DNA from: Azolla caroliniana
Lineage: Eukaryota; Polypodiophyta
DNA: 64,000 nt
NCBI GenBank assembly: GCA_043228905.1
Contig: JBHGNT010000020.1
Location: 2,914,001 to 2,978,000 of the forward strand
Reading direction: 5' to 3'
The notes under the pieces were generated by a model. That model ran no database searches. It was not told the origin of the DNA and was given only the letters and a program-made list of their open reading frames with translations. Made by a program: the position numbers and the translations under genes. This document shows, in pieces, positions 10,941 through 21,898 of this stretch. Numbering within the stretch: position 1 is the stretch's first letter; every line of letters begins with the position of its first letter.

Positions 10941-10952
10941 TGGTATCAGAGC
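10941..10952 (+). promoter_or_regulatory. C1 primer-binding site
   Basis: TGGTATCAGAGC directly follows the LTR and is complementary to the 3' end of plant initiator methionine tRNA, the usual copia primer. Confidence 0.93.
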
Positions 10953-11010
10953 GCAAGGGTTGAGAACCTCTCTGCAGCCGACACAGTGACGAAGAAGAAC
11001 AAGAAGAACG

Positions 11011-12264
11011 ATGGATAGAGGCATGGCGAGCTCGCTTCCAACAGAGAAGCTCGACAGAACGAACTACGCGTCTTGGTCCTACAAGATGCACCAGTACCTG
11101 CTCGGGCACGACTACTGGAGTTATGTCGAAGGAGCTAATGATGCGGCACCCGAATCGACACACAGAGACTTCCCGTCGTGGGAGCAATCGACGAGCAAGG
11201 TATTATACTGCTTCGCGTCATGTGTGGGCGAACGAACAACTATTGAGCTATGTCTGGGATGCAAAGACGCCGAAGGGTGCGTGGGAAAATCTGAAGAAGA
11301 TTTTCGCTGCGAGCACCACAGCCAGGAAGCTTCAGCTCCGACAGGAGTTGAGCAACCTACGACAACGTGACTTGTTGGTGGCGGACTATACCTCGAAGAT
11401 CAAGGATATCTGCGACTCCCTCGCCTCCATAGAGGTAAACATCGAGGAGAGCGAGATGGTCCAGATCTGTCTCGGAGGTTTGGCATCGAAATTCGGAGCG
11501 TTCCGAACGGTTGTGTGTACCCAGGAGAATACGCCGTCCTTTTTCGACTTACAGTCGATGCTCCTGGTAGAGGAGAACCACACGGGTGCGTCGACGAGCA
11601 CGCACACCGACAGCAAGATGTTGTACACGGAGGGAGAAAGGCCCCGTGGTCGTGGCGGACGAGGCGAGTCGGTACGCAATGGAAGCGGCCGACGAGATCA
11701 AGGAAGATGGCACCGAAGTGATGCCAACAGCAACTGCGGACCCTCCGGAAACAGGGGGAGTCGAAGCGATGAGAACCGCCAAGGGAAGGCCATCGCCGAG
11801 TGTTGGTACTGTGGCAAGAAAGGCCACAGGGAAAGTGAGTGCTGGAAGAAGCGCACCGATTCGGAGAGAACCGGTTCCGGAAACGGCTCCGAACATACCA
11901 ACAAGGGAAATTGGCAGCGATCGCACTACGCCAAAGACTCCAGGAGAGTCGGAGAAGGGTCTGTCTTCGTGACGAGACACGAAGCAAACTCAATGAAACA
12001 GAGCACCCCGAGATCGGACGAGGTGTGGTACGTAGACTCCGGCGCGTCAAACCACATGACGAGCCATAAGGAGTGGTTCTCGTACCTTGAAAAAACCGAT
12101 ACAACCTGGAGTAGTCGCAACTGGAGACGACACTCCGCATCCGATTGCGAATGTTGGAGAAGTTCCCCTTAGCCATGTCGGGCAGAAAGGGAAACTCATG
12201 AACATGTTTCACGTTCCGACAATCACGAAGAACTTGGTCTCGGTCGGATAGATCGTCGACCAAG
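11011..12264 (+). pseudogene. C1 gag and protease
   Basis: Begins MDRGMASSLPTEKLDRTNYA, the same start as in C3 and C4. The N-terminal part encodes capsid-like gag. An extra CGAA near 11230 shifts the frame; the correct reading resumes in the frame of 11123-12172. A zinc knuckle CWYCGKKGHRESEC lies at about 11802-11845 and the aspartic protease motif YVDSGASNHM near 12030-12058. An extra A in a run near 12091 shifts the frame again, and CAG-to-TAG makes a stop at 12249-12251. Gag packages the RNA; the protease would release gag-pol products. Confidence 0.88.
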
Positions 12265-12266
12265 GG

Positions 12267-14681
12267 ATGGAGGTTCGGTTTACACACCTCGGGTGCTTCA
12301 TTGAGGAAGAAGGCCATGTGATTGCGCAAGGGCGCAGAGACGGGAGGATGTTCATCCTCGACTCCATTGACGGCGGCACCGCAATGTTCGCGAAGGGACA
12401 AAAATCCGAGTCGGACATCGACTTGTGGCACAAGCGGATAGGCCACGTCAACCACCAACGGCTTCAAGATCTGCAATCGAAAAAGGTAGTGTTTGGATTG
12501 CCCAAATTTAGTGGCCGAAAGGCACAAATTTGTGAAGCCTGCCAGCTCGGGAAGCAACACCGACTTCCTTTCCCCAACGAGCGCAACCGGAGCCGGAACA
12601 AGCTCGACCTTATACACTCCGATGTGTGGGGGCCGGCACAAAACGTTAGTCTTGGCGGGAGCCGATATTTCGTCTCCTTCATCGACGACCACACGCGCCA
12701 CACGTGGATCTACCTCATTGAGAGGAAGAGCGAAGTCTTTGACTGTTTCCGGGACCTCAAAGGGTTCGTGGAAATGGAAACGGGACGGAAGATCAAGTGC
12801 CTGCGGTCGAATGGCAGGAAAGAGTACTTTTCTGGTCAATTCAACGGTTATCTACAACAAATGGGAATTCAGCGCGAATTCAGTTGTAGATACACGCCAA
12901 AGCAGAACGGCGTGGCCGAGAGGAAGAATCGGTCAGTTGTGGAAGCGGCATGGGCAATGCTGGAGGAAAAGAGCTTGCCCAAGTTCTACTGGGCCGAGGC
13001 GGTAAGGACCGCAGTATACATCCAAAACCGGATCGGAGACAAAGTGTCGGCGCACGAGCTGTATTTCGGAACGAAGCCGAACTTGCGACACTTGAGGGTG
13101 TTCGGTAGCATTGCGTATGTGCATATACCGAAGGAGAAAAGGAGGAAGCTGGACGCAAAGGCCGAGAAATGCATCTTGGTCGATTACTCAGACGAGCAGA
13201 AGGGTTATAAGTGCTATAACCCTCGCACCAAACAAGCGCGTGTCAGCCGCAACGTTGTGTTTGACGAGTCCGCGTCCTGGTACCTGCCCCCGACTCCGAA
13301 CCCTGCCCCCAATCCGAGCTCTGATGATGAGGTCAGCGAGGCCGAGATGCCTCCGGATGAGCCCGAAATCGAGACCCGCGAAGAGAGTCCGAATTCACTC
13401 CGGTTAAGTGGACCGATTGGACGACTGAGTCGGTACGACCAGTTCGATGAAGAGCCGGCGAGTAGTGGAGACTCGGTCGTGCATTCCCCGCGCAGGAAGC
13501 CGAGGAGACGGCTTACGCGCAAAGAGAAAGGGAAGAAGAAGGTGTCGGATTCTGGCACGGATAGGAACGAGTCAGACCGACGTGAGTCCGACTCCGAGGG
13601 AACCGGTGACGGGTCTTTAAAAGTGAAGTCCTCGTCAGCCGAGAAGGCCTCGACATCGGCTAATGCGAGATTACGCCGATCTACCCGCCAGAAGAACCTT
13701 GTTTTGCGGTTCGGATACAACGAGTACATGGCGCATCATTATGCGTACATGACCCGTTTAGCGGAAGTGCGTGAGTCGGAGAGCTACGCAGAAGCGGTTA
13801 AAGACGCGACTTGGCGTGCCGCGATGGAGGAAGAGATGCACGCATTGGCGGAGAACGAGAGCTGGGACCTGGTTGATGCACCAAGAGGGGTAAAACCGAT
13901 CGGGTGTAGGTGGGTGTACAAGGTCATGTACAACACCGATGGCTCGATCAACCGGTACAAGGCTCGGCTAGTGGCAAAGGGCTACGCGCAGAAACACGGC
14001 ATCGACTACGATGAGACGTTTGCGCCGGTCGCGAAAATGACGACCGTCCATGTTTTGCTCGTAGTAGCCGCGACCAAGGGGTGGCACCTACATCAAATGG
14101 ATGTAAAGAATGCGTTCCTGCAAGGTGACCTTGAGGAACAGGTGTACATGGTACAGCCCCCCGGATTTCACTCCGGAACGAATTCCTCGGCAGTATGCCG
14201 ACTGAAGAAGTCCCTTTACGGACTGAAGCAAGCCTCGCGTGCCTGGAACGCGAAGATCACGCAACAACTGCGTCGGATGGGCTTCGTCACGTCAAAATCG
14301 GACTCTTCTCTGTTCATCCGGAAAGGTCGACTCGGACCGGTTAGTATTTTACTATATGTTGATGACTTGGTCATCACCGGCGTCGACCTAGGTGAAATCG
14401 ACCGCGTGAAGCTCCAGCTTGCGGCATCGTTCGACATGAAGGATCTGGGGGACCTTCATTACTTCCTCGGGATCGAAGTGATCCGTACCCCTGAAGGCAT
14501 ATTGATCAGCCAACATCATTACGTGCTGGGTATGCTCTTCAAACTCGGGATGGCCGACTGTAAGTCCGTCTCTACTCCTCTGGACAGAACCGTCAAGCTT
14601 CGTCCCGATACGGGAAAGGTATGCGACCTGACGATGTTCCGACAAATTGTCGAAAGCCTCATATACTTGACCATCACCTGA
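12267..14681 (+). pseudogene. C1 integrase and reverse transcriptase, long open segment
   Basis: An 804-residue uninterrupted frame. GAG-pre-integrase zinc finger: LWHKRIGHVN...CEACQLGKQH. Integrase: first Asp in LIHSDVWGP; the second catalytic Asp of the RSDGG motif is Asn here (AAT, 12810-12812), while C4 keeps GAT; Glu is in QNGVAERKNR. A linker of about 150 residues rich in acidic and Ser residues follows. Reverse transcriptase: [26 protein letters not shown], then catalytic LLYVDDLVITG near 14350. The frame ends at a TGA (14679-14681) where C4 has Arg, a CGA-to-TGA change. Confidence 0.9.
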
Positions 14682-15764
14682 CCCGACCTCAGTTATCCAG
14701 TCGGGGTGATCAGTTAGTTCATGGCGTGACCTACCGAGGAGCACCTTCAGTGTGCGCAACGCGTACTGCGGTACCTAAGCGGCACTAAGGACCGCGGACT
14801 GCTATATCGGACCGGTGCAGCCGAGCAGTTAGTCGGCTACACCGATGCTGATTGGGCTGGCAACGCCGCCGATCGTCGATCCACGTCCGGATATGCGTTC
14901 TCCCTCGGGAGTGTCGCAATCGCGTGGAGTAGTAAGAAGCAGCCGACAGTTGCACTGTCGAGCACCGAAGCTGAGTACCGAGGAGCGGCTGTCACGACAT
15001 GCGAAGCCATATGGTTGAAGCGGCTACTTAAGGACCTGCAAGCGGAGGTGTCAGATCTGACGACGATCTACTACGATAACCTCAACAGCATCCAGCTCGC
15101 GAAGAACCCCGTTTTCCACGCACGGACCAAGCACATTGAGGTGCACTACCATTTCGTCTGTGAGCGTGTCCTTTCCGGTGAAGTCGAACTTCAGTACGTT
15201 CCGACGGATCGGCAGACTGCCGACATCTTCACCAAGCCTCTTGGTCTGGACAAGTTGCGGCAATTCTCAGGTGCGCTCGGATTGCGTCACCTCGACGTGC
15301 CAAACTTGAGGGGGAGAACAGTCCCGAACGACCAAGCAAGGCAGCAGGAAAGGAGCGGAGACCGCGACACCACCGAGTCGGTTGACTCGGTTGTCGAGTT
15401 CGACTACTTCGGATCAGCTGAAGAAGCCGAGGGCGGACCCGCGGAAAAGTTCGGAAGAGGACAAAAAGGGAGCAACCGAAGGAGAGAGCCGAAGCCAACC
15501 ACGCATGGGGAATATGACGCCACCGAGGGCGAGAAGACCGAAGACAAGTTGGAGACAACCAACTCGGACGAGAGCGAAAACCGATCGGGTGTAGCCGAGT
15601 CGGTTCGGATGTTTGATTCAGATACGCTGAATCAACCAAGGCCCAAGCGGAAGAAAAGGCAGCAGGAGAAGCGTCAACACCGCAATAGCAGAAGAGCTGA
15701 TAAGGGCCACATGAGCAGACAAGTCGACCGGAAGGGTCGAAGCGCGCGGAGTCGAACAGGTTGA
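14682..15764 (+). pseudogene. C1 RNase H plus basic C-terminal extension
   Basis: Continues the same frame after three stops (TGA 14679, TAG 14715, TGA 14727) that are Arg/Gln codons in C4. RNase [21 protein letters not shown], then [11 protein letters not shown] and [10 protein letters not shown]. Copia proteins normally end soon after DIFTKPL (about 15225-15245). Here the frame runs on about 150 more residues to RSARSRTG, first acidic ([20 protein letters not shown]), then very basic ([20 protein letters not shown]), resembling a nuclear-targeting or nucleic-acid-binding tail. The extension is conserved in C4 and, more diverged, in C3. Confidence 0.85.
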
Positions 15765-15828
15765 GGAGCGCGAGCGAGGCATAAAGCCAGGAGGAACCGG
15801 AGTTGTGAACCCGAAGATCCCGAAGAGC

Positions 15829-15851
15829 CTCAAGTTGAGCTTGAGGGGGAG
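15829..15851 (+). promoter_or_regulatory. C1 polypurine tract preceded by hairpin
   Basis: CTCAAGttgagCTTGAG (15829-15845) forms a 6-bp stem directly upstream of GGGGAG, which abuts the 3' LTR. The polypurine tract primes plus-strand DNA synthesis. Confidence 0.8.
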
Positions 15852-16243
15852 TGTTGAGAGACAAGCTCAACATCGGCCGGATCGGCTGAAGAAGCCAAGG
15901 ACCGGATCGGTTGGGACCGATCGGTTAGGCCGAGTGCGTAAACCGGGAGGTCGTTAGGAAAGATATTCCGTGAGGAATATATTTTGGAGTTAGTGTAGGA
16001 GCTCTTAATGAGCATTGAAGTACTGTCAGTACTTCTAGGACTTGTATAAAAGTGTTCATTGAACACACATATGTATAGAGTGGTGAATAGAGATTGTGTA
16101 CTTCTGTTATATTTTTTTGTGTCTTCTCTCTCACTCTCTCTGTCTCTCCCGCGTATACCGTGTAAGCTCAAGCTCTCCATTGAACCCGAGTTTCCTTCCT
16201 TCTGTTCCATCTTCATACTTGCTTCCGCACGTTACTTTCTACA
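15852..16243 (+). repeat. C1 3' LTR
   Basis: 392 bp, TGTTGAG...TTCTACA, TATA at 16045-16051. About 13 differences from the 5' LTR including transversions, more than between the C4 LTRs. Confidence 0.93.
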
Positions 16244-16369
16244 ACAATCAACAAAATTTGATGATTACGTCAAGGTGATCGTCTAGCCTCCGCATACACT
16301 ACAAATTTCCGCCTACTCGCCTCCGATGTCCCCTGGGATGACCAAGAAATTTCGTTATGGTCTACATAA
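16244..16369 (+). repeat. Displaced fragment of G1 gag
   Basis: Starting ACAATCAACAAAATTTGATG, it matches 10074-10196 of the first gag copy. Near 16369 it jumps back to sequence equivalent to 9754, at a short shared AAC. Confidence 0.8.
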
Positions 16370-17154
16370 CAAATCTCCTTAGAGAAGCAGCTGACACAAC
16401 AACAACATGGGGAACTAGCGTTACGCATGCAATAGCTCGAAGCAACCATAGTCGCGCCTTCCCATGAAATTTGATGGAACGTGATCGCAGTTTAGAGGAT
16501 TCCTTCATTAGGTACAATTAGTCATTCAAATGCATCCTTGTGGGTTTAGTAGGCACATTGTTAAGTGGCTCAGCTTTGGCATGGTTCGCTCCGTTGTTAG
16601 AAAGGGAATCTCCTTTACTAAACAATTTTGAAGAGTTCTTAAGTGAGTTTAAAGCTATTGACAACATAAGGACAACAATCAACAAAATCTGATGATTACG
16701 TCAAGGTGATCGTCTAGCCTCCGCATACGCTGCAGATTTCTGCCTACTCGCCTCCGATGTCCCCTGGGATGACCAAGAAATTTCGTTATGGTCTACGTAA
16801 CGATGTCAAGGATTTACTCTTGACCTTCCCCGAAGAACCAAAGTCATTGACAGAAGCAATCACTCACCCGGTGAGATGCAACAAACATCTTTTTGAACGA
16901 CGTTCAAAACGTCAGTTCCAGATGCCAAGGGCAAGATCAGAGCCCACCTACGCCTGAATGGTAGCAAAACCTTTTCCAAGGGAGTCATATAATGCGGCTC
17001 TAGTGAATACTCCAACTCTGATGGAAATTGACACTGCACGTTGTCGCGGACCATTATCGGAAGAAGAAAAGCAGTGACGCCGAGCAAATCGACTATGTCT
17101 TTATTGCGGTAGACCAGGGCATATTGCAGTGAACTGTCCCCATAGGCCAAGAAG
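16370..17154 (+). pseudogene. G1 gag, second copy
   Basis: Near-duplicate of 9754-10543, with a small deletion around 16654 relative to the first copy (a TGTTTTGGAG segment is missing). It carries the same zinc knuckle (LCLYCGRPGHIAVNC, 17091-17135) and, unlike the first copy, continues directly into protease. It is therefore the copy collinear with pol. Confidence 0.8.
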
Positions 17155-17800
17155 ACAGGTGAACCAAATAGTCGCTAGTTCTAATTGTACTAAAGCCGAG
17201 TCTATTTCCGTAGGAATATCTGATAGTCCTAATAGTACTAATAGCCCAAATCTATCGAACAAATTTGATGTCCTTAGTCAGTTAGAAGAAGAGTTAAACG
17301 ACTAAGTCCAGCCAAAATAGGAGCCGTTTGGTTGGACAACCCTAGATCTGTGCAACCCATTACTGGTTCCATTCCCTCTAAGCAAGTTAGCAATGTGTTC
17401 TTAGCCCAAGTAATAGTTAGTACTAAAAGTACCTCTCTAGTACATGTCTTAGCACTCCTAGATTTCGGAGGTAATTCTTGTTTCATGGATAGGAATTTTC
17501 CCCAAGCCCATTAGATATCCCTAATAAAACTCCCGTGTCCAGCCTCTGTAGTAGTCATTAATGGTTGTCCCATTGCTTCCGGAAATATCATAGAAGAGTC
17601 AGAGCCTGTTAATATTGTTCTAGATAATTTAGCGTGTGTAGTATCCTTTAATATAATTAGTATCCCCGAACATCCCATTGTTTTGGGATTACCATGGTTC
17701 GAATTACATAACCCAGACATAGATTGGAGAACAAGAGAAATCCAGTATTGACAAACCCGAGGATCTACTCATAAGATTGCAACCATTTCTCTACATTAGT
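17155..17800 (+). pseudogene. G1 protease region
   Basis: The aspartic protease segment reads LLDFGGNSCFMDRNF at about 17455-17500. The catalytic DTG (present in the related element at 63.6 kb as LLDTGANSCFMDRDF) is DFG here, so the enzyme should be inactive. HPIVLGLPWFELHNPDIDW follows at about 17660-17725. Stops interrupt the frame. Confidence 0.78.
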
Positions 17801-18708
17801 TGCGTGAGGAAGGATGCAAGGAAGTAATGTTTCTCTTCGCAATATCAGTAAAACCCTCCAACACCACTAAAGAGTCCACCATTCAACTTCAAGAGAAGTA
17901 TCGTCATTATGCGGATGTGTTCGATAAAGTACAAGCTAATACGCTTCCTCACCATCGACCGTATGATTGCCCCATCGATTTACAACGGGGATAAGAGCCA
18001 ACATGGGGACCGATCTACAATTTGTCAGCAACCGAGCTAGAATTCCTTCGAGCCTATATAGAGGAGAATTTGGCAAATGGTTTCATTCGACATTCAAAAT
18101 CTCTAGCCGGCGCACCCATTTTCTTCGTCAAGAAAAAGGACAGATGACTTCGTCTCGTCGTAGATTATTGTGGCTTCAATAAGGTCACCATCAGGAATAG
18201 GTACACACTTCCCCTTATCTCAAGTCTTTTAGAACGGATCAATGGTGCAAGGTTCTTCACAAAGATCGACTTACGAGGAGCATATAACCTCGTACGTATC
18301 CGACCAGGAGATGAATGGAAGACCATGTTTCGCACCAGATATGGGCACTTCGAGTATATTGTCATGCCGTTTGGCCTCACTAATGCGCCAACAGTCTTCC
18401 AACACATGGCAAATGATATATTCCGAGATTTCTTGGATGTTTGTTGGATCATCTATTTGGATGATCTATTGGTTTATTCGAAGACCCAAGAAGAGCATGA
18501 TTTTCATGTGCTGTTAGTACTAAAACGACTTTGAGAACATGATCTTTATGCAAAGCTGGAAAAATGTAGTTTCAAGTGCAACTAGGTAGAATTTTTGGGC
18601 TATGTCATTTCTTCGGAAGGCATCTCCATGGATCCATCTAAGGTCAAAATGGTGGTAGAGTGGTAGACTCTGCGTTCGTTGCGAGATGTGCAATGCTTTT
18701 TAGGCTTT
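17801..18708 (+). pseudogene. G1 reverse transcriptase
   Basis: Fragments in order: [77 protein letters not shown] and catalytic [17 protein letters not shown] near 18450-18500, then FLGYVISSEGISMDPSKV. Several in-frame stops (for example 18533, 18664). Closest in wording to the RT at 28.8-29.0 kb. Confidence 0.82.
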
Positions 18709-20158
18709 GCCAATTTCTACTGCAAGTTTATACACGATTACTCAAAGCTTGTTCTGCCTCTCACATAGTTCACGAGGAAGGGACAATTGTTCATTTGGTA
18801 TGAAGAAGCAGACATGGCTTTTGAGAGTCTTAAGAAGGCATTTACATCAGCTCCTATTCTGGCTCATGTTGATCCCGAAAAACCATTCATCATCGAAGCA
18901 GATGCGTCGGATTTTGCATTGGGTAACATTCTGTCACAACAAGGCGATGATGAAAAGCTACATCTTGTGGCTTTCCACTCACGCAAGTTTGACGCTGCCG
19001 AAATCAACTATGAAATTCACGATAAAGAGCTATTAGCAATAGTGGACTCTTTTACTCAATGGAGGCATTTTCTAGATGGATCTTCTCAGCAAGTCACCGT
19101 ATTCAGTGATCACAAAAATCTTGCCTACTTCTAGAATGCTCGTGTATTAAATCGACGTCAAGCTCGGTGAACCCAATTCCTCACTCGTTTCCACTTCAAA
19201 TTACATATCATCCTGGGAAGTAGCAAGGGAAAGCAGATGCGTTATCGCGACGCTCGTATCTAGCACCGCGTCCCGGTGAGCCAGCATTCGATAACCAAAA
19301 GCAAGTAATCATGGGACCGGCATGACTGCAAGCAACGCGGGTTTTCAATATGCCATTGGATTCCCACATTATCGATACCATATGTGAGGACTTGAAGACA
19401 AATTCTTTTGCTCAAGCCATTCTAGCAAAAATTGCCAATTTCTACCACAAGTTTATACAGAATTACTCAAAGCTTGTTCTGCCTCTCACACAGCTCACGA
19501 GGAAGGGAAAATTGTTCTTTTGGTCTGAAGAAGCTGACATGGCTTTTGAGGGTCTTAAGAAGGCATTTACATCAGCTCCTATTCTAGCTCATGTTGATCC
19601 GGAAAAACCATTCATCATCGAAGCAGACGCGTCGGATTTCGCATTGGGTAGCATTCTGTCACAACAAGGCGATGATGAAAAGCTCCATCCTGTGGCTGTC
19701 CACTCACACAAGTTTGACGCCGCCGAAATCAACTATGAAATTCATGATAAGGAGCTATTAGCAACAGTGGACACTTTTATGCAATGGAGGCATTTTCTAG
19801 AGTGATCTTCTCATCAAGTCACCATATTCAGTGATCACAAAAACCTTGCTTACTTTCAGAATGCTCGTGTGTTAAATCGACGTCAAGCTCGGTGGGCCCA
19901 ATTCCTCACTCGTTTCGACTTCAAAATTATATATCATCTAGGGAAGCAACAAGGGAAGGCAGATGCATTATCACGACGCTCATATCTAGCACTGCATCCT
20001 GGTGAGCCAACTTTCGATAACCAAAAGCAAGTAATCTTGGGACCAGCACGACTGCAAGCAACGTAGGTCTTCGGAATGCACTTGGATTCCCGCGTTATCG
20101 ATACCATACATGAGAACTTGAAGACAAATGCTTTCGCCCAAGCCATTCTAGCACAAAT
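18709..20158 (+). repeat. 725-bp tandem duplication over G1 RNase H
   Basis: Copy 1 is 18709-19433 and copy 2 is 19434-20158. Each begins GCCAATTTCTAC and ends TCTAGCA(A/C)AA. Each includes the end of the RT thumb, a complete RNase H (PFIIEADASDFALG, HDKELLA, TVFSDHKNL) and the start of the integrase spacer. The copies have diverged by many substitutions and each has its own stops, so the duplication is not recent. Confidence 0.85.
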
Positions 20159-21480
20159 TTATCCCTCTCGAGCATCTTGTTCACAGTTGCAACACCCAGG
20201 TATGGATTATCAACAATTCAAATGTCATGATGGATTACTATTCTTTAAGAAGCTCTTGTATGTTCCTAATGGTTCTTGTCACCTTTGAGTAGTCCAAAAT
20301 TGTCATGACACATAACAGTTGGGCATTTTGGTAGTATTAAAACGTTAGATTTAGTACAACGATCATTCGGGTGGTCCCATATGCGACGAATTGTCAAAGA
20401 TTATGTTCGGACATGTGATACATGTTGTAGAGCAAAGATGCCAAGACATCATCCATATGGTTTATTGGAACCATTGCCAAATCCAAGCAAGCCGTGGCAA
20501 TCCATTGCTCTAGATTTCATCACAGATCTTCCAGTTTCTAAGGGATTCGATGTGATCAGCGATAATATCATCAGCGATCGTGGACCCCAGTTAGTCTCGA
20601 AATTCTGGAGGCACCTCTTCAAAATGCTCAAGGTCACTTGTAACCTCTCATCCGGCCACCACCCACAAACAGATGGACAAGCAGAACGAACAAATCAAAC
20701 ATTGGAACAATATCTTCGGTGTTTTCTAAGCTATCACCAAGATGATTGGGCGGATATTGTCCACTTTGCCGAATTTGCGTATAATAACTCTGTCCACTCA
20801 TCGACTAAGATTACACCATTTTATGCTTATGCGGGCTATCATTCCCGGTGGTGTGTATTCGAAACTCCGAAGTTACCCACAAATCCTTCTGCAGAGGATC
20901 GTTTGGAGCGGTTACGCAAGATACAGGCGGATTTATCTACTCATTTACAACAAGCTCAACAAACACACAAGGATTATGCAGATCGTCATCGGCTTCCATC
21001 CAATTTTAACATTGGAGATCGGGTATGGCTATTACGACGACACATCCAGACTACTCGCCCATGCGATAAATTGGATTATCGGCGATTGGGTCCTTTCCAT
21101 ATTATCGAAAAAATTAATGATGTTGTTTTTCGTCTCGATCTACCTCTGCAACTACGGATACATCCGGTATTTCATAGTTCTCTTCTAGAACCCTATCGGG
21201 ACAACACTATCCCAGATCGTATCAAACCACCTCCACCTCTGATCGAACATGAAGATGGACCTGAGTACGAGGTTGCCGCCATCCTTGATTCCAAGATTGT
21301 TTGCAACAAGCTCTACTATTTAGTCAATTGGCTAGGATATAGTCCCAATGAGCATACTTGGGAACTCATAGAGAATGTGACCAATGCTCGTGGTCTTCTT
21401 GAAGACCTCCATCGTCAATATCCAGACAAATTGGGTCCTCAATCCAAAATGACTCGTGACACTCGTCGTTTTAAAGGGGG
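20159..21480 (+). pseudogene. G1 integrase and chromodomain
   Basis: 20381-21493 is an open 370-residue frame. Zinc finger end: CDTCCRAKMPRHHPYG. Integrase: first Asp in SIALDFITDLPVS, second in ISDRGPQLVSKFW, Glu in DGQAERTNQ. Compared with the homologous integrase at 30.1-31.0 kb, about 36 residues between the first and second Asp are deleted in frame, which should abolish activity. The C-terminus is a chromodomain (about 21265-21425: EYEVAAILDSK, LYYLVNWLGY, HTWELIENV), which in chromoviruses directs insertion to marked chromatin. A purine-rich AAAGGGGGGA ends at 21482. Confidence 0.88.
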
Positions 21481-21485
21481 GATAG

Positions 21486-21781
21486 TGTCATGATATGACA
21501 AGACTCAATCGAACCCATGACCTTATGTTACATGGATCGAGCTCTTGACTATATGTTGTAATACGAAGGATATTATTTTCATTTAAGTTTTACTATAAAA
21601 AATTGATGTATATTCCATATTTCTCTGGAACATTCTAGAAACTTCAAGAGTACTCCTGAGAACACTATAAAAGGAGACACAAGGCATTATTTCGAACCAA
21701 ATCAGTTCAACGCCAAACTTAACCCTCTTAGCTACTATTGTATATTCTCTTAACATAATATATACCTTTTGTTATCATCAT

Positions 21782-21827
<46 letters not shown>

Positions 21828-21898
21828 TCACTCACTCACTCACTCTTTCCTTCTCTTGAGAGTTCTACACCTCCCTTAGTACTAATTCCTTCTTTGTC
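21486..21898 (+). repeat. G1 3' LTR
   Basis: TGTCATGATATGAC... through a CT and CA microsatellite to TTCTTTGTC, 413 bp. TATA region ACTATAAAAGG near 21667. Longer than the 5' LTR mainly by microsatellite expansion. The last two bases are TC rather than the usual CA. Confidence 0.78.

Larger units (their letters stand above)
10549..16243 (+). mobile_element. Ty1/copia element C1 (family A)
   Basis: 5695 bp with 392-bp LTRs, initiator-Met PBS, gag-pol and polypurine tract. The two LTRs differ at about 13 sites. The flanks do not match (GCCGA left, ACAAT right), and the right flank corresponds to a different point of the host gag from the left flank, so this looks like a recombinant between two insertions. 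Close relatives are C3 (31090-36789) and C4 (49002-54662). Defects: a 4-bp duplication in gag, a 1-bp insertion after the protease, several stops, and an integrase Asp-to-Asn change. Confidence 0.9.
9295..21898 (+). mobile_element. Chromodomain Ty3/gypsy element (G1), nested host
   Basis: A complete but defective chromovirus: 5' LTR, gag, protease, RT, RNase H, integrase, chromodomain, polypurine tract, 3' LTR. It sits in a copia LTR with target duplication TTAGT. Three events enlarged it: a copia insertion (10549-16243), a partial repetition of gag (16244-17154) and a 725-bp tandem duplication over RNase H (18709-20158). Protease and integrase are damaged and stops are frequent, so it is not autonomous. 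Confidence 0.85.

Noticed and set aside
11400-12839. 479-residue open frame on the minus strand
   Set aside because: It lies antisense to C1 gag-protease-integrase, whose motifs (zinc knuckle, DSG, HHCC) are clear on the plus strand. It shares no recognisable domain and results from GC-rich codon use.
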